A DNA stretch of 64,000 bases from CAUPWF01 sp963515125 (GTDB taxonomy: Bacteria; Bacillota; Clostridia; Lachnospirales; Lachnospiraceae). The position numbers were made by a program, and so were the translations under genes. Within the stretch, counting starts at the first letter, position 1; each line of letters opens with the position of its first letter. The stretch lies in assembly GCA_052116865.1 (NCBI GenBank), contig JBQKKG010000005.1, positions 62,001-126,000 of the forward strand, given 5' to 3'. Of this stretch, positions 25,768 to 34,401 are shown piece after piece. The notes below the pieces were generated by a model that saw only the letters and a list, made by a program, of their open reading frames with translations, made no database searches and was not told the DNA's origin.

Positions 25768-26875
25768 TAATTACTTGCTGCAAATGCAAATCTGTGTCAA
25801 GCAACACAACATGTCCTAATTTTCCATAGGAAATACTACCGCATTGTTGATCGATTCCAATAGCCTTTGCAGGGTTAATGGTACAACATGGAATCACTGT
25901 TTCTAATGGAAGCCCCATTTGCTTTACGGCCACTCTTAGACAGTCCATGAGATTGGTAGCAGACCCAGCTAATGCGCCGTTGGAAGTTAGAGTGGCACGG
26001 TTACCAATGACGTCTACATCTTGGCCACCTAGTGTATAACGGCCATCAGGCATTCCAGTGGCACGCATACTATCACTGATCATGACAATGCGATCATGCC
26101 CGAACATCTCAAAGGTAGCACGTACCATGGATGGGTGAACGTGAATTCCATCACAAATGAGTTCTACCATACAATGCTGGCTATCTCTAGCAGCACCAAC
26201 GACGCCAGGTTCACGGTGTGTGAATGGTGGCATAGCATTATATAAGTGAGTAGCATGTTTTGCACCAGTATCATATGCTTCTTTTGCAATATCATAATTG
26301 GCACCGGTATGAGCTAAAGAAATGACAACATCATCTTTCAAAGCTTTGATAAATTCCATAGCCCCAGTTTCCTCAGGTGCAATGTCAACTAATTTAACTA
26401 GATTGCCAGAGGCAGATTGTAATCGTTGAAACATTTCTATATCACAGAAACGAATATAGTCAGCAGCCTGTGCCCCCTTTTTAGCTTCACAGATGAAAGG
26501 CCCCTCCATGTTAATTCCAACAAGCTTGGCCCCCTCTTTGTTTTGATAAGCAGAAGCTGCTTGCATAATTGTTAATAAGGTATCTTCTGCAAGTGTCATC
26601 GTAGCAGGAGCCATAGATGTAACGCCAACAGATGCTTCGTATTTTGCTATCTCGTCAATATCCTCTACAGTACCATCACAAAAATCATGTCCCATACAAC
26701 CATGGAAGTGTATGTCGACAAGTCCCGGAATGGCGTAGGCCCCTTTGCCATCTATGACCTCTTTTGCAGATTCAGGATTAGAAAACTCACTTACAAACAC
26801 TCCATTTTCGATCAGCAAATCACCAAACTCGAAGTAGTTATTTTGAGTAAATATATGCACATTTTTAATAATCAT
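25763..26875 (-). CDS. nagA: N-acetylglucosamine-6-phosphate deacetylase
   Basis: A 370-residue amidohydrolase converting GlcNAc-6-P to GlcN-6-P and acetate. PGLVDIHFHGCMGHDF gives the first metal site, GPFICEAKKGAQ the metal-binding Glu, AHTGANYD and THLYNAMPPFTHREPG the substrate His residues, and ISDSMRATGMPDG the catalytic Asp. GAGGTGATAAA precedes the ATG. It lies 49 bases after nagB in the same operon, so the two steps from GlcNAc-6-P to fructose-6-P are together. Confidence 0.95.
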   Translation of the reverse strand: MIIKNVHIFTQNNYFEFGDLLIENGVFVSEFSNPESAKEVIDGKGAYAIPGLVDIHFHGCMGHDFCDGTVEDIDEIAKYEASVGVTSMAPATMTLAEDTLLTIMQAASAYQNKEGAKLVGINMEGPFICEAKKGAQAADYIRFCDIEMFQRLQSASGNLVKLVDIAPEETGAMEFIKALKDDVVISLAHTGANYDIAKEAYDTGAKHATHLYNAMPPFTHREPGVVGAARDSQHCMVELICDGIHVHPSMVRATFEMFGHDRIVMISDSMRATGMPDGRYTLGGQDVDVIGNRATLTSNGALAGSATNLMDCLRVAVKQMGLPLETVIPCCTINPAKAIGIDQQCGSISYGKLGHVVLLDTDLHLQQVIM

Positions 26876-26924
26876 TTTATCACCTCATTAGTTGTTATAG
26901 CCATCAATAGACTATTTATCAGTG

Positions 26925-27656
26925 TTAATTAGAAATTTTAGAAAAAGCATCAAGGTCCCCTATAATAGTTACATCTGGGTGTAATTGTAAAACGGATGCA
27001 GGAACCGTTGGCGTTACAAGACCAAAGAACGCATCACGTACAATATCGGCTTTATCCAGACCGCTTACAAGTACTAAGATTTTTTTCGCTCTCATGATAG
27101 TTCCAATACCCATAGTGTAAGCTTGTTTTGGTACATCATTTGCAGAAGCAAAAAATCGTTTATTTGCTTCGATAGTACTTTCTTGAAGGTCCACGCAGTG
27201 TGTGGCAATTGGAAATTCATTACTTGGTTCGTTGAATCCAATATGACCGTTATGTCCAAGCCCCAGTAACTGTAAATCAATCCCGCCAATTGATTGGATC
27301 AATGTTTCGTATCGATCACACTCCGTAGAACCATCAACTGCAAGTCCGTCAGGAAGATTTGTGTTCTCAACAGGGATATTGATATGATCAAAAAAGTTAT
27401 GGCGCATAAAGTAATCATAACTCTGATCGTTTTCTTTAGGCAAGCCTTTGTATTCATCTAGATTTACAGTTTTCACGTTTGTGAAATCTAGCTCGTCTCT
27501 ATTATAGCGTTCAATCAAATTTTTATAAGTCCCGATGGGTGTTGAACCAGTTGCAAGCCCGAGCACACAATCAGCTTTCATAATTACTTGTGCAGAGATA
27601 ATAGTAGCTGCTTTTTTACTCATAGCTTCATAATCTTTTGTTTTAATGATTCTCAT
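26925..27656 (-). CDS. nagB: glucosamine-6-phosphate deaminase
   Basis: A 243-residue enzyme converting GlcN-6-P to fructose-6-P and ammonia. Signatures are LGLATGSTPIGTY, NLDEYKGLP (catalytic Asp), LLGLGHNGHIGFNEP (Asn/His pair) and ALTMGIGTI-like AYTMGIGTIMRAKK. Length is typical of Firmicutes NagB. A clear AGGAGA precedes the ATG. Middle gene of the CBM9-like, nagB, nagA operon. Confidence 0.95.
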   Translation of the reverse strand: MRIIKTKDYEAMSKKAATIISAQVIMKADCVLGLATGSTPIGTYKNLIERYNRDELDFTNVKTVNLDEYKGLPKENDQSYDYFMRHNFFDHINIPVENTNLPDGLAVDGSTECDRYETLIQSIGGIDLQLLGLGHNGHIGFNEPSNEFPIATHCVDLQESTIEANKRFFASANDVPKQAYTMGIGTIMRAKKILVLVSGLDKADIVRDAFFGLVTPTVPASVLQLHPDVTIIGDLDAFSKISN

Positions 27657-27679
27657 AGTTAGTCTCCTTTGATATGTAC

Positions 27680-28291
27680 TTATTTAAGTGTAGCATTTGC
27701 AAAATAATAAGGCAAATGGAAATTTGGGCTTTCTGAATAAATAGGAGCATAGCTTGCGTAATGTTCAATATCGGGACATTCCGATATCTTATAAAAATTA
27801 CAGGAAAGAGATGTTCCAGATGTTAATATAAGTGGCCCGTAAATGTAAGTCAATAAATCTAATGGAATGTATAAAGCAATATTCCAAAAGTTTTTGAATA
27901 TGTGTGCACTGCAAATTGGGGGATTGGTGGGAAGCTCAGTAATTGGATTGCGATGATTTAGGGAATCCCCATATCCAGTTAACATCGCGCCATTGGCATT
28001 TATTTCAAAATTCAGATAAATAGGGGATAAATGCGTTCCATCTGGTGCAAAGCGAAAAAATGCTTCCATGGCACTATCTTTGTAAACAGGATCCTCTGGA
28101 AGAAAAAAGGTACGAAGCGGGTTCGGTTCTTCACATGTCATTTCCAAATAAAATCCATCCTCAGGGACAAAACCTAATCTACCATAGGTTCGCGGAATAT
28201 TTGCGGTATCCCATAATAAATGCGTTAGTTCAAACATATGACAAGTGTTTAGTTCACTTGGATTTCTCATTAATTTAATTGTATAGTTCAT
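27680..28291 (-). CDS. CBM9-like domain protein
   Basis: A 203-residue protein whose visible pattern (AFFRFAPDGTHLSPIYLNFEI, NANGAMLTGYGDS, then hydrophobic IPLDLLTYIYG) recalls the carbohydrate-binding family 9-like proteins of Clostridia. No signal peptide or membrane segment, so it is probably cytoplasmic. AGGAGG at 28298-28303 fixes the ATG at 28291; a longer frame would start inside the adjoining palindrome. First gene of the operon with nagB and nagA, pointing to a sugar-related role. I cannot name a substrate. Confidence 0.65.
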   Translation of the reverse strand: MNYTIKLMRNPSELNTCHMFELTHLLWDTANIPRTYGRLGFVPEDGFYLEMTCEEPNPLRTFFLPEDPVYKDSAMEAFFRFAPDGTHLSPIYLNFEINANGAMLTGYGDSLNHRNPITELPTNPPICSAHIFKNFWNIALYIPLDLLTYIYGPLILTSGTSLSCNFYKISECPDIEHYASYAPIYSESPNFHLPYYFANATLK

Positions 28292-28303
28292 AGTTAACCT
28301 CCT

Positions 28304-28357
28304 ATTGTCGGATGGGGACGGGGGCAATGTACATTGCCCCCGTCCCCATCCGACAAT
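28304..28357. repeat. 54-base perfect palindrome in the nag operon leader
   Basis: Two 27-base arms with no spacer, perfectly self-complementary. The core GGGACGGGGGCAATGT matches the palindrome at the other end of the operon, while the outer ten bases differ. It abuts the Shine-Dalgarno of the CBM9-like gene with no gap, so in the transcript its stem would lie right against the ribosome site. No transposase is nearby; resembles REP-type elements. Confidence 0.9.
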
Positions 28358-28433
28358 TGCCCTGTCCCCAATGTATCAAAGTCATCTTGGAAAAGCAACA
28401 TCGTGCAAATACATCGCTCTTAATGTGCAAAAA

Positions 28434-28480
28434 AAAGCAATAATCGTGCTATTGCTTTCATTGTGGCATTTTTCTATACT
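28434..28480 (+). promoter_or_regulatory. promoter and operator-like repeat for the GH112 gene
   Basis: TTGCTT (28452-28457) and TATACT (28475-28480) are 17 bp apart. A nine-base inverted repeat AAAGCAATA/TATTGCTTT (28434-28458) overlaps the -35, in a position suited to a repressor. Confidence 0.55.
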
Positions 28481-28535
28481 GAGTTTAGTAGTATTTCAAT
28501 GAAAATGAGTGGCAAATCTTAAGGAGGATGCAGGC

Positions 28536-30707
28536 ATGGCAAATACAAAAGGTAGAGTAACACTTCCAAGTGAATCCAACTTTTTACAGGAGACAAAGGA
28601 GATGCTAAATCGTTGGGGAGCGGATGCCTTACGGGATAGTGATGGCACGAAATTAGATGAGGATCTTAAAGCTTTGGATGCAAAGATTTATACAACTTAC
28701 TTTGTGGCTAGAGGACACAATGAATTTGCAGCAAAACATATGGATGAGTGTCAGCAGATGCTTTTAATGTCAAAACATCAATTAGCGATAGAGACGCAGT
28801 TAGAAGTGGATTTTATGGATGGATATTATAGAGAACAGGTGGTTCCTGATTATATTCATGATCCCAAAAAGTGGTGGGAAGTCATTGATCGCACCACTCA
28901 GGAAAAAGTTCCGGCTGAAGAATGGTCAATAGATGTGGAAAAGAATCTGGTAACAATCATGCATGCTAAAAAATTTCATGAGTACACGGTATCGTTTTTT
29001 GTCTATGCAATCTGGGATCCAACACAGATGTATAATCATATTACTAATAATTGGGGAGACAAGCCTCATGATATACCATTTGATGTTCGTCAAATGGAGT
29101 CTGGTAGATTTATGAAGGAATATTTAAAACAATGGTTACTAGAGAATCCGAGCACAGATGTTGTCCGATTTACCACATTTTATTATCACTTTACATTAGT
29201 CTTTAATGAGGAAGCAAAGGAAAAATTTGTGGATTGGTTTGGATATGGCGCAACAGTATCTATCAAAGCATTTGAAGAATTTGAACGCATGTATGGATAT
29301 GCATTGTGCCCAGAAGATATTGTAGATAATGGATATTACAATACCACATTTCGAGTGCCTACAAAGGCATATAGAGATTATATGGATTTTATCCAAAAAT
29401 TTGTTGCAAAGAAAGCAAAGGAACTGGTTGATCTAGTACACGAGGCGGGGAAAGAGGCCATGATGTTCTTGGGAGACAACTGGATTGGGACAGAGCCTTA
29501 TGGACCATATTTTGAGAGCATTGGTTTAGATGCTGTAGTAGGAAGCGTGGGTGGTGGGGCAACACTTAGACTAATATCTGATATTCCACATGTAACGTAT
29601 ACAGAAGGACGTTTTCTTCCATATTTTTTCCCAGATACATTTTATGAAGGAAATGATCCATGTGTGGAAGCGATTGATAATTGGCTAAGTGCAAGGCGTG
29701 CCATTATGAGAAGTCCAGTTGATCGTATTGGATATGGTGGGTATTTAAGTTTGGCCTATAAATTTCCGGATTTTGTTGATTATATTGAACAAGTTACCGA
29801 TGAGTTCCGGCTAATCTATGAGAATGTAAAGGGAGTGAAACCTTACTGCGGATTAAAAATAGCAATTCTGAATTCTTGGGGAAAATTACGTTCTTGGCAA
29901 AGCTATATGGTTGCGCATGCACTTTGGTATAAGCAAACGTATTCTTATTTTGGAATACTGGAATCACTAAGTGGTGCAAGTGTAGATGTTACATTTATAA
30001 GCTTTGAGGATATTCGTAGGAATGGGATTCCTGAGGATATTGATGTGATTATCAATGCAGGAGATGCTGGAACTGCATTTTCGGGTGGCGAAGAATGGTT
30101 AGATATCAAATTGTTAAGTACCATACGTGAGTGGATTTATAATGGCGGCGGATTTGTTGGTATTGGAGAGCCATCCGCGATTCATAAAGGGGGAAGATAT
30201 TTCCAACTAGCAGATGCATTGGGGGTAGAAAAGGAACTAGGATTCACTTTATCTATTGATAAATATTTTACTAAACCATTAGAACAGCATTTTATAACAG
30301 AAGACAGAGTGAAAGATTTTGATTTTGGAGAAGGCATTAAGAATGTATATGCATATTCGGAAAGAACTGAAATTATAGAATATTCAAACAATGAAGTCCA
30401 CATCGCAGCCAATACATATGGAAAAGGGCGCTGTGTATATATTGCAGGTCTTCCATATAGCTATGAGAATACGAGATTACTTATGAAAAGTATGTACTAT
30501 GCAGCGTCAAAAGAAGATCAATGGAATGTATGGTGTGCAGACAATGTAAATTGTGAAGTGCATGTATATCCAGAGAAGAGCATATATGCAGTATTAAATA
30601 ATTCAAACAAAGAACAAACAACCAAGGTCTATGATGGAACAGGAACATGGAAAGAAATAGAGCTAAAAGCATGTGAGATACGATGGTGTCAAATCTTACA
30701 CGAGTAG
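28536..30707 (+). CDS. GH112 galactosyl-N-acetylhexosamine phosphorylase
   Basis: A 723-residue cytoplasmic phosphorylase of GH112. RVTLPSESNF opens it; RFTTFYYHFTLVFNE, FLGDNWIGTEPYG, AVVGSVGGGATLRLISDIP and RIGYGGYLSLA match lacto-N-biose/galacto-N-biose phosphorylases, with the acid Asp expected in the FLGDNW segment. They split Gal-beta-1,3-GlcNAc or GalNAc with phosphate into Gal-1-P and the amino sugar. Some Clostridia members prefer galactosyl-rhamnose, which cannot be excluded. AAGGAGG precedes the ATG at 28536. Divergent nagB and nagA would use the amino sugar after phosphorylation. Confidence 0.88.
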   Translation: MANTKGRVTLPSESNFLQETKEMLNRWGADALRDSDGTKLDEDLKALDAKIYTTYFVARGHNEFAAKHMDECQQMLLMSKHQLAIETQLEVDFMDGYYREQVVPDYIHDPKKWWEVIDRTTQEKVPAEEWSIDVEKNLVTIMHAKKFHEYTVSFFVYAIWDPTQMYNHITNNWGDKPHDIPFDVRQMESGRFMKEYLKQWLLENPSTDVVRFTTFYYHFTLVFNEEAKEKFVDWFGYGATVSIKAFEEFERMYGYALCPEDIVDNGYYNTTFRVPTKAYRDYMDFIQKFVAKKAKELVDLVHEAGKEAMMFLGDNWIGTEPYGPYFESIGLDAVVGSVGGGATLRLISDIPHVTYTEGRFLPYFFPDTFYEGNDPCVEAIDNWLSARRAIMRSPVDRIGYGGYLSLAYKFPDFVDYIEQVTDEFRLIYENVKGVKPYCGLKIAILNSWGKLRSWQSYMVAHALWYKQTYSYFGILESLSGASVDVTFISFEDIRRNGIPEDIDVIINAGDAGTAFSGGEEWLDIKLLSTIREWIYNGGGFVGIGEPSAIHKGGRYFQLADALGVEKELGFTLSIDKYFTKPLEQHFITEDRVKDFDFGEGIKNVYAYSERTEIIEYSNNEVHIAANTYGKGRCVYIAGLPYSYENTRLLMKSMYYAASKEDQWNVWCADNVNCEVHVYPEKSIYAVLNNSNKEQTTKVYDGTGTWKEIELKACEIRWCQILHE

Positions 30708-30717
30708 ACAATGACAA

Positions 30718-30781
30718 AATCCCGCCTGTCCAGTCTAACAACCCTCTTACAGAGTGGTTATTAGACTGGACAGGCGGGATT
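30718..30781. terminator. bidirectional terminator between convergent genes
   Basis: Arms of about 26 bases, starting AATCCCGCCTGTCCAGTCTAA, with one mismatch, and an inner CTCT/AGAG. Lies between the GH112 gene (plus) and the methyltransferase gene (minus). Confidence 0.85.
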
Positions 30782-30788
30782 GCTTATA

Positions 30789-31649
30789 CTATATAGATTC
30801 CCAACGTCCAGATGCGCCACAAGGTAGCACCAGACCATTACTGCTGACAGGCAACCCAATCTCGCTAGATTCAACTCGTCCATGATACACGCTAAGCTCT
30901 ACAGATAGCATGTAGGTCAAAACTGCAGGTGCTAATCCAGTTGTATACGAATTAATCAAGAAGAATAGTGGGTGGTCAGATAAAATCTTCGTACATAATT
31001 GAATCAGTGGATGAATGGCATCCTCGATTTTCCAAATTTCCCCTTTGGGGCCTCTTCCGTAGGATGGTGGATCCATAATAATAGCATCATACGTATTGCC
31101 ACGACGTATCTCACGTTCTACAAATTTAACACAATCATCAACTAGCCACCGAATAGGAGCATTCTCTAGACCAGAAGAAGCGGCATTTTCTTTGGCCCAT
31201 GTTACCATTCCCTTGGAAGCATCAACATGTGTGACATTAGCGCCAGCAGCGGCAGCAGCCAAAGTAGCACCACCCGTATAAGCAAATAGATTCAATACTT
31301 TGATTGGTCTGTTGGCTTTTTTTATTTTATTAGAGAACCAGTCCCAATTGGTGGCTTGTTCTGGAAAAAGACCAGTGTGTTTAAAGTTAAAAGGCTTCAA
31401 ATTAAAAGTCAGATCTTTATAATGTATCTGCCACTGTTCAGGCAAATCAAAGAACTCCCACTCGCCGCCTCCTTTTTGACTACGGTGATAATGGGCATTC
31501 ATATGTTTCCAGCCTTTTACCGTCTTTTCTGTGTTCCAAATAACCTGAGGATCAGGTCGCACTAACAAGTAATCCCCCCAACGTTCTAATTTCTCACCGT
31601 CAGATGAATCTATCACTTCATAATCTTTCCAATTATCTGCTATCCACAT
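30789..31649 (-). CDS. class I SAM-dependent methyltransferase (rRNA type)
   Basis: A 286-residue methyltransferase. KVLNLFAYTGGATLAAAAAG is motif I of the RlmI/RlmK-like class, VTHVDASKGMVTWAKEN motif II, and IIMDPPSYGRG the catalytic DPPS/Y motif. This pattern occurs in 23S rRNA methyltransferases; the exact target nucleotide is unknown. Upstream residues 45-100 form a small beta-rich domain. It stands alone and is divergent from the glycerophosphodiesterase. Confidence 0.82.
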   Translation of the reverse strand: MWIADNWKDYEVIDSSDGEKLERWGDYLLVRPDPQVIWNTEKTVKGWKHMNAHYHRSQKGGGEWEFFDLPEQWQIHYKDLTFNLKPFNFKHTGLFPEQATNWDWFSNKIKKANRPIKVLNLFAYTGGATLAAAAAGANVTHVDASKGMVTWAKENAASSGLENAPIRWLVDDCVKFVEREIRRGNTYDAIIMDPPSYGRGPKGEIWKIEDAIHPLIQLCTKILSDHPLFFLINSYTTGLAPAVLTYMLSVELSVYHGRVESSEIGLPVSSNGLVLPCGASGRWESI

Positions 31650-31736
31650 TATTTATATAAGTCCTTTCATGATTTATCGTTTCTTGGAAACAATTATAAC
31701 AAACAATACTAAGAATTACTAGTGGAGGAAGCACAG

Positions 31737-33548
31737 ATGTTCATATACAAATCTAGTTGGCATTTAATCAAACAGAATTATAAATCATTGTTGCTCTTTG
31801 AGCTCTTATATAAATTACTTACCATTCTTCTATTAACACCCATACTAATTAATGGTTACGTATTATCCATAAGATTAGCAAATGTAACATACCTGAGTCG
31901 GAGCAATTTAAAGGAATATATTGCAAAACCGTCCACCTTGCTTTTGCTATGTTTTGTACTGGCCATTGTTATTTTGCTCACCTTATTTGAGACAACAGTA
32001 GTGATTTGGTGCTTTCGGGCATCTCATGAAAAACGAAATGAGACTGTTTTGGGAATCCTATATCTAGGCTATCAGGATACGAAGAAAATCTTGAGGCGAC
32101 ATCAGATATATCCAATTATAATGGTGCTGATGTTATTGCTATTATGTAGCGTAGGAGGAATTCTGAGTTATGGATTTTGGAGAGATATTGCTCATTTTAC
32201 AACAGAACAGAAGCGTATAAAGATTTTCATATCTGGGGCAGGTGTCATTTTATATCTATTACTACTTTTTGCTGTAAATATTTGGATATTAAGTGTTCCT
32301 TATGTGGTGTTGGGAGGTTGTACAGCGAAAGAAGCAAGAAAGAAGAGCTACCATATTATGAAAGGTCATCTGCTCCAAGGAGCTATTGGTATGTTAGGAT
32401 GGCATGCAATGTTGTGGGCAGTGGTTGTTGGAATAGGGGTGGTGGGTGTAGAGTGTGTGATTCTATTTGTAAATGGTTTGGTACATCACAATGGTGCATT
32501 TGGCACTGCGCTTGCTTATGCGATTGGTATACGGGTTTTCTTATTTTTTGTCTATATTTGCATACAAATTCCCTGCTTTTTTGCTTTTATTATGGCAAGG
32601 TTCTACCAAAGGCAAGAGGCAGTCGGGGAGTTTATTAACAATACAGAAACAATGATAATAGGAAAGAAAAGGCAGAAATCAATAAAAAGGGGATTGCTTC
32701 TTGTATTGATGTTGACAATGGTTTGTTGCTTTGGTGTTGTCTTTGGAATGTCTGATGACATAACAAAATTAATAGAACAATTGAATAATCCGACGATCAC
32801 GGCACATCGGGGAGACTCTGTTTCGGCACCTGAGAATTCCATGATTGCATTTGAACATGCCATACAACACCAGGCAGATTATATAGAGCTAGATGTTCAT
32901 CAAACAAAAGATGGGGTTGTAGTTGTTACCCACGATGCATGTCTTAAACGGATAGCGGGAATTGATAAAAATGTGTGGGAGATGAGCTATCGAGAATTAA
33001 AAGATCTAGATATTGGGAGTTGGTTTGATAGTAAATATAAAGATGTCAGAATGGTAACATTAGACGAAGTACTCAAACATATGAAAGGTAGAATTCTATT
33101 AAATATAGAGTTAAAGCCGACAGGTCATGAACAAGATTTTGTCGAACATGTGATAAAGATAATAGAGGACAATCAGTTTCAAAATAAATGCTTTTTAGCT
33201 TCTTTAGATTATGAGGCATTAGAAAATGTAAAGAGATGTAATCCTTCTATTCAAACGACCTATATTGTATCATTTGCAATTTGGGATCCAAAGTTTCTGG
33301 ATTACGCAGACAATTTAAGCATGCAGTCTTCTTATATTACAAAGACTATGGTTACTAATCTGCATCAACAAGGGAAGGAAATCTATGCTTGGACAGTAAA
33401 TAGGGAAAAAGACATTCAAAAGATGATTGATTTAGGAGTGGATAGCATTATTACCGATGATCCAGTACTAGCCCGAGAATTAAAGTATTCTAAACAATTA
33501 TCGCCTGCCGTTATATCGTTAATTCGTGCTCAAATAATAGAAAAATAG
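31737..33548 (+). CDS. membrane-anchored glycerophosphodiester phosphodiesterase
   Basis: A 603-residue protein. Residues 1-330 hold about eight hydrophobic segments in the glycerophosphodiester phosphodiesterase membrane domain; about 345-595 form the GDPD catalytic barrel, with ITAHRGDSVSAPENSMIAF (His and Glu), IELDVHQTKDGVVVVTHDACLKR (Glu, Asp, His) and RILLNIELKP. It hydrolyses glycerophosphodiesters such as deacylated phospholipids or teichoic-acid-type products, releasing glycerol-3-phosphate. GGAGGAA is six bases before the ATG at 31737. Monocistronic by position. Confidence 0.92.
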   Translation: MFIYKSSWHLIKQNYKSLLLFELLYKLLTILLLTPILINGYVLSIRLANVTYLSRSNLKEYIAKPSTLLLLCFVLAIVILLTLFETTVVIWCFRASHEKRNETVLGILYLGYQDTKKILRRHQIYPIIMVLMLLLLCSVGGILSYGFWRDIAHFTTEQKRIKIFISGAGVILYLLLLFAVNIWILSVPYVVLGGCTAKEARKKSYHIMKGHLLQGAIGMLGWHAMLWAVVVGIGVVGVECVILFVNGLVHHNGAFGTALAYAIGIRVFLFFVYICIQIPCFFAFIMARFYQRQEAVGEFINNTETMIIGKKRQKSIKRGLLLVLMLTMVCCFGVVFGMSDDITKLIEQLNNPTITAHRGDSVSAPENSMIAFEHAIQHQADYIELDVHQTKDGVVVVTHDACLKRIAGIDKNVWEMSYRELKDLDIGSWFDSKYKDVRMVTLDEVLKHMKGRILLNIELKPTGHEQDFVEHVIKIIEDNQFQNKCFLASLDYEALENVKRCNPSIQTTYIVSFAIWDPKFLDYADNLSMQSSYITKTMVTNLHQQGKEIYAWTVNREKDIQKMIDLGVDSIITDDPVLARELKYSKQLSPAVISLIRAQIIEK

Positions 33549-33647
33549 GGATGGTAAAAATGTTGTGTGTAGTATATAATTACCTATATATAGAAAATGC
33601 CGATAAGTATATTAAAAATACCAATAAGCGGAAGGTTTACCTTGCTA

Positions 33648-33670
33648 AGAAACAGTGATAGAATGTTTCT
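33648..33670. repeat. inverted repeat upstream of yedF
   Basis: AGAAACA and TGTTTCT, seven bases each, around a nine-base spacer, about 80 bp before the yedF start. No T-run follows, so it may be an operator for the selenium gene cluster. Confidence 0.35.
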
Positions 33671-33747
33671 ATAAGTGAAGAAGTAGGGAAATCAGCCAAT
33701 ATACGCTTATGTATATGGTAATATGCAAAAGAAAGGTGGATATTATT

Positions 33748-34356
33748 ATGATATCGGTAAATGCAATGGGCGATAATTGCCCAATTCCAGTAATTAAAAC
33801 AAAAAAGGCAATGCAAGCTATTCAAGGAGCAGAGGTTATTGAAGTATTAGTAGATAATGAAATTGCAGTACAGAATGTAACGAAGATGGCCTCTAGTTCT
33901 GGTGGACAAGTTAAATCAGAGAAAATAGGGGACAAAGAATTTAAAGTTACGATTCAAATGGAAGGGGCATTGGCAACAGCTACGGAAGAACAAGATGCTG
34001 TGTGTATACCAGATATGAGAGATAACACAGTTGTAGCGATAGCTTCAGATCGTATGGGCAATGGAAACGATGAATTGGGAAAAGTACTAATCAAAGGATT
34101 TATTTTTGCAATTACACAATTAGATACATTGCCAAAGACAATGCTATTTTATAACGGTGGTGCGACTTTAACAGCAGAAGGATCCGATTCTATTGAAGAT
34201 TTGAAGAACTTAGAGGCACAAGGTGTTGAAATTTTAACTTGTGGTACTTGCCTTAATTACTATGAATTAACCGATAAGCTACAGGTTGGGTCTGTAACGA
34301 ATATGTATAGCATCGTTGAGAAGATGGCGGATGCAAGCAAAATTATTAGACCATAA
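33748..34356 (+). CDS. yedF: selenium metabolism protein YedF
   Basis: A 202-residue two-domain protein. Residues 1-75 are TusA/SirA-like with the active-site CP motif in GDNCPIPVIKTKKA. Residues about 95-200 are a DsrE/F-like domain with MLFYNGGATLTAEGS and ILTCGTCLNYY (a CxxC). Fusion and location next to selD match the selenium-metabolism YedF family, suspected to carry or relay selenium or sulfur to SelD. AAAGGTGG lies before the ATG at 33748. First in the yedF-selD-selA-selB-lysR series. Confidence 0.9.
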   Translation: MISVNAMGDNCPIPVIKTKKAMQAIQGAEVIEVLVDNEIAVQNVTKMASSSGGQVKSEKIGDKEFKVTIQMEGALATATEEQDAVCIPDMRDNTVVAIASDRMGNGNDELGKVLIKGFIFAITQLDTLPKTMLFYNGGATLTAEGSDSIEDLKNLEAQGVEILTCGTCLNYYELTDKLQVGSVTNMYSIVEKMADASKIIRP

Positions 34357-34401
34357 GAAGGTGGGGCTTAAGAAGCCATTATGGAGAGGAGAAGTAAACG
34401 A

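Noticed and set aside
32177..32638. 153-codon alternative frame inside the glycerophosphodiesterase gene
   Set aside because: Lies wholly within the membrane-domain coding sequence, Cys/Trp-rich and without a ribosome site.
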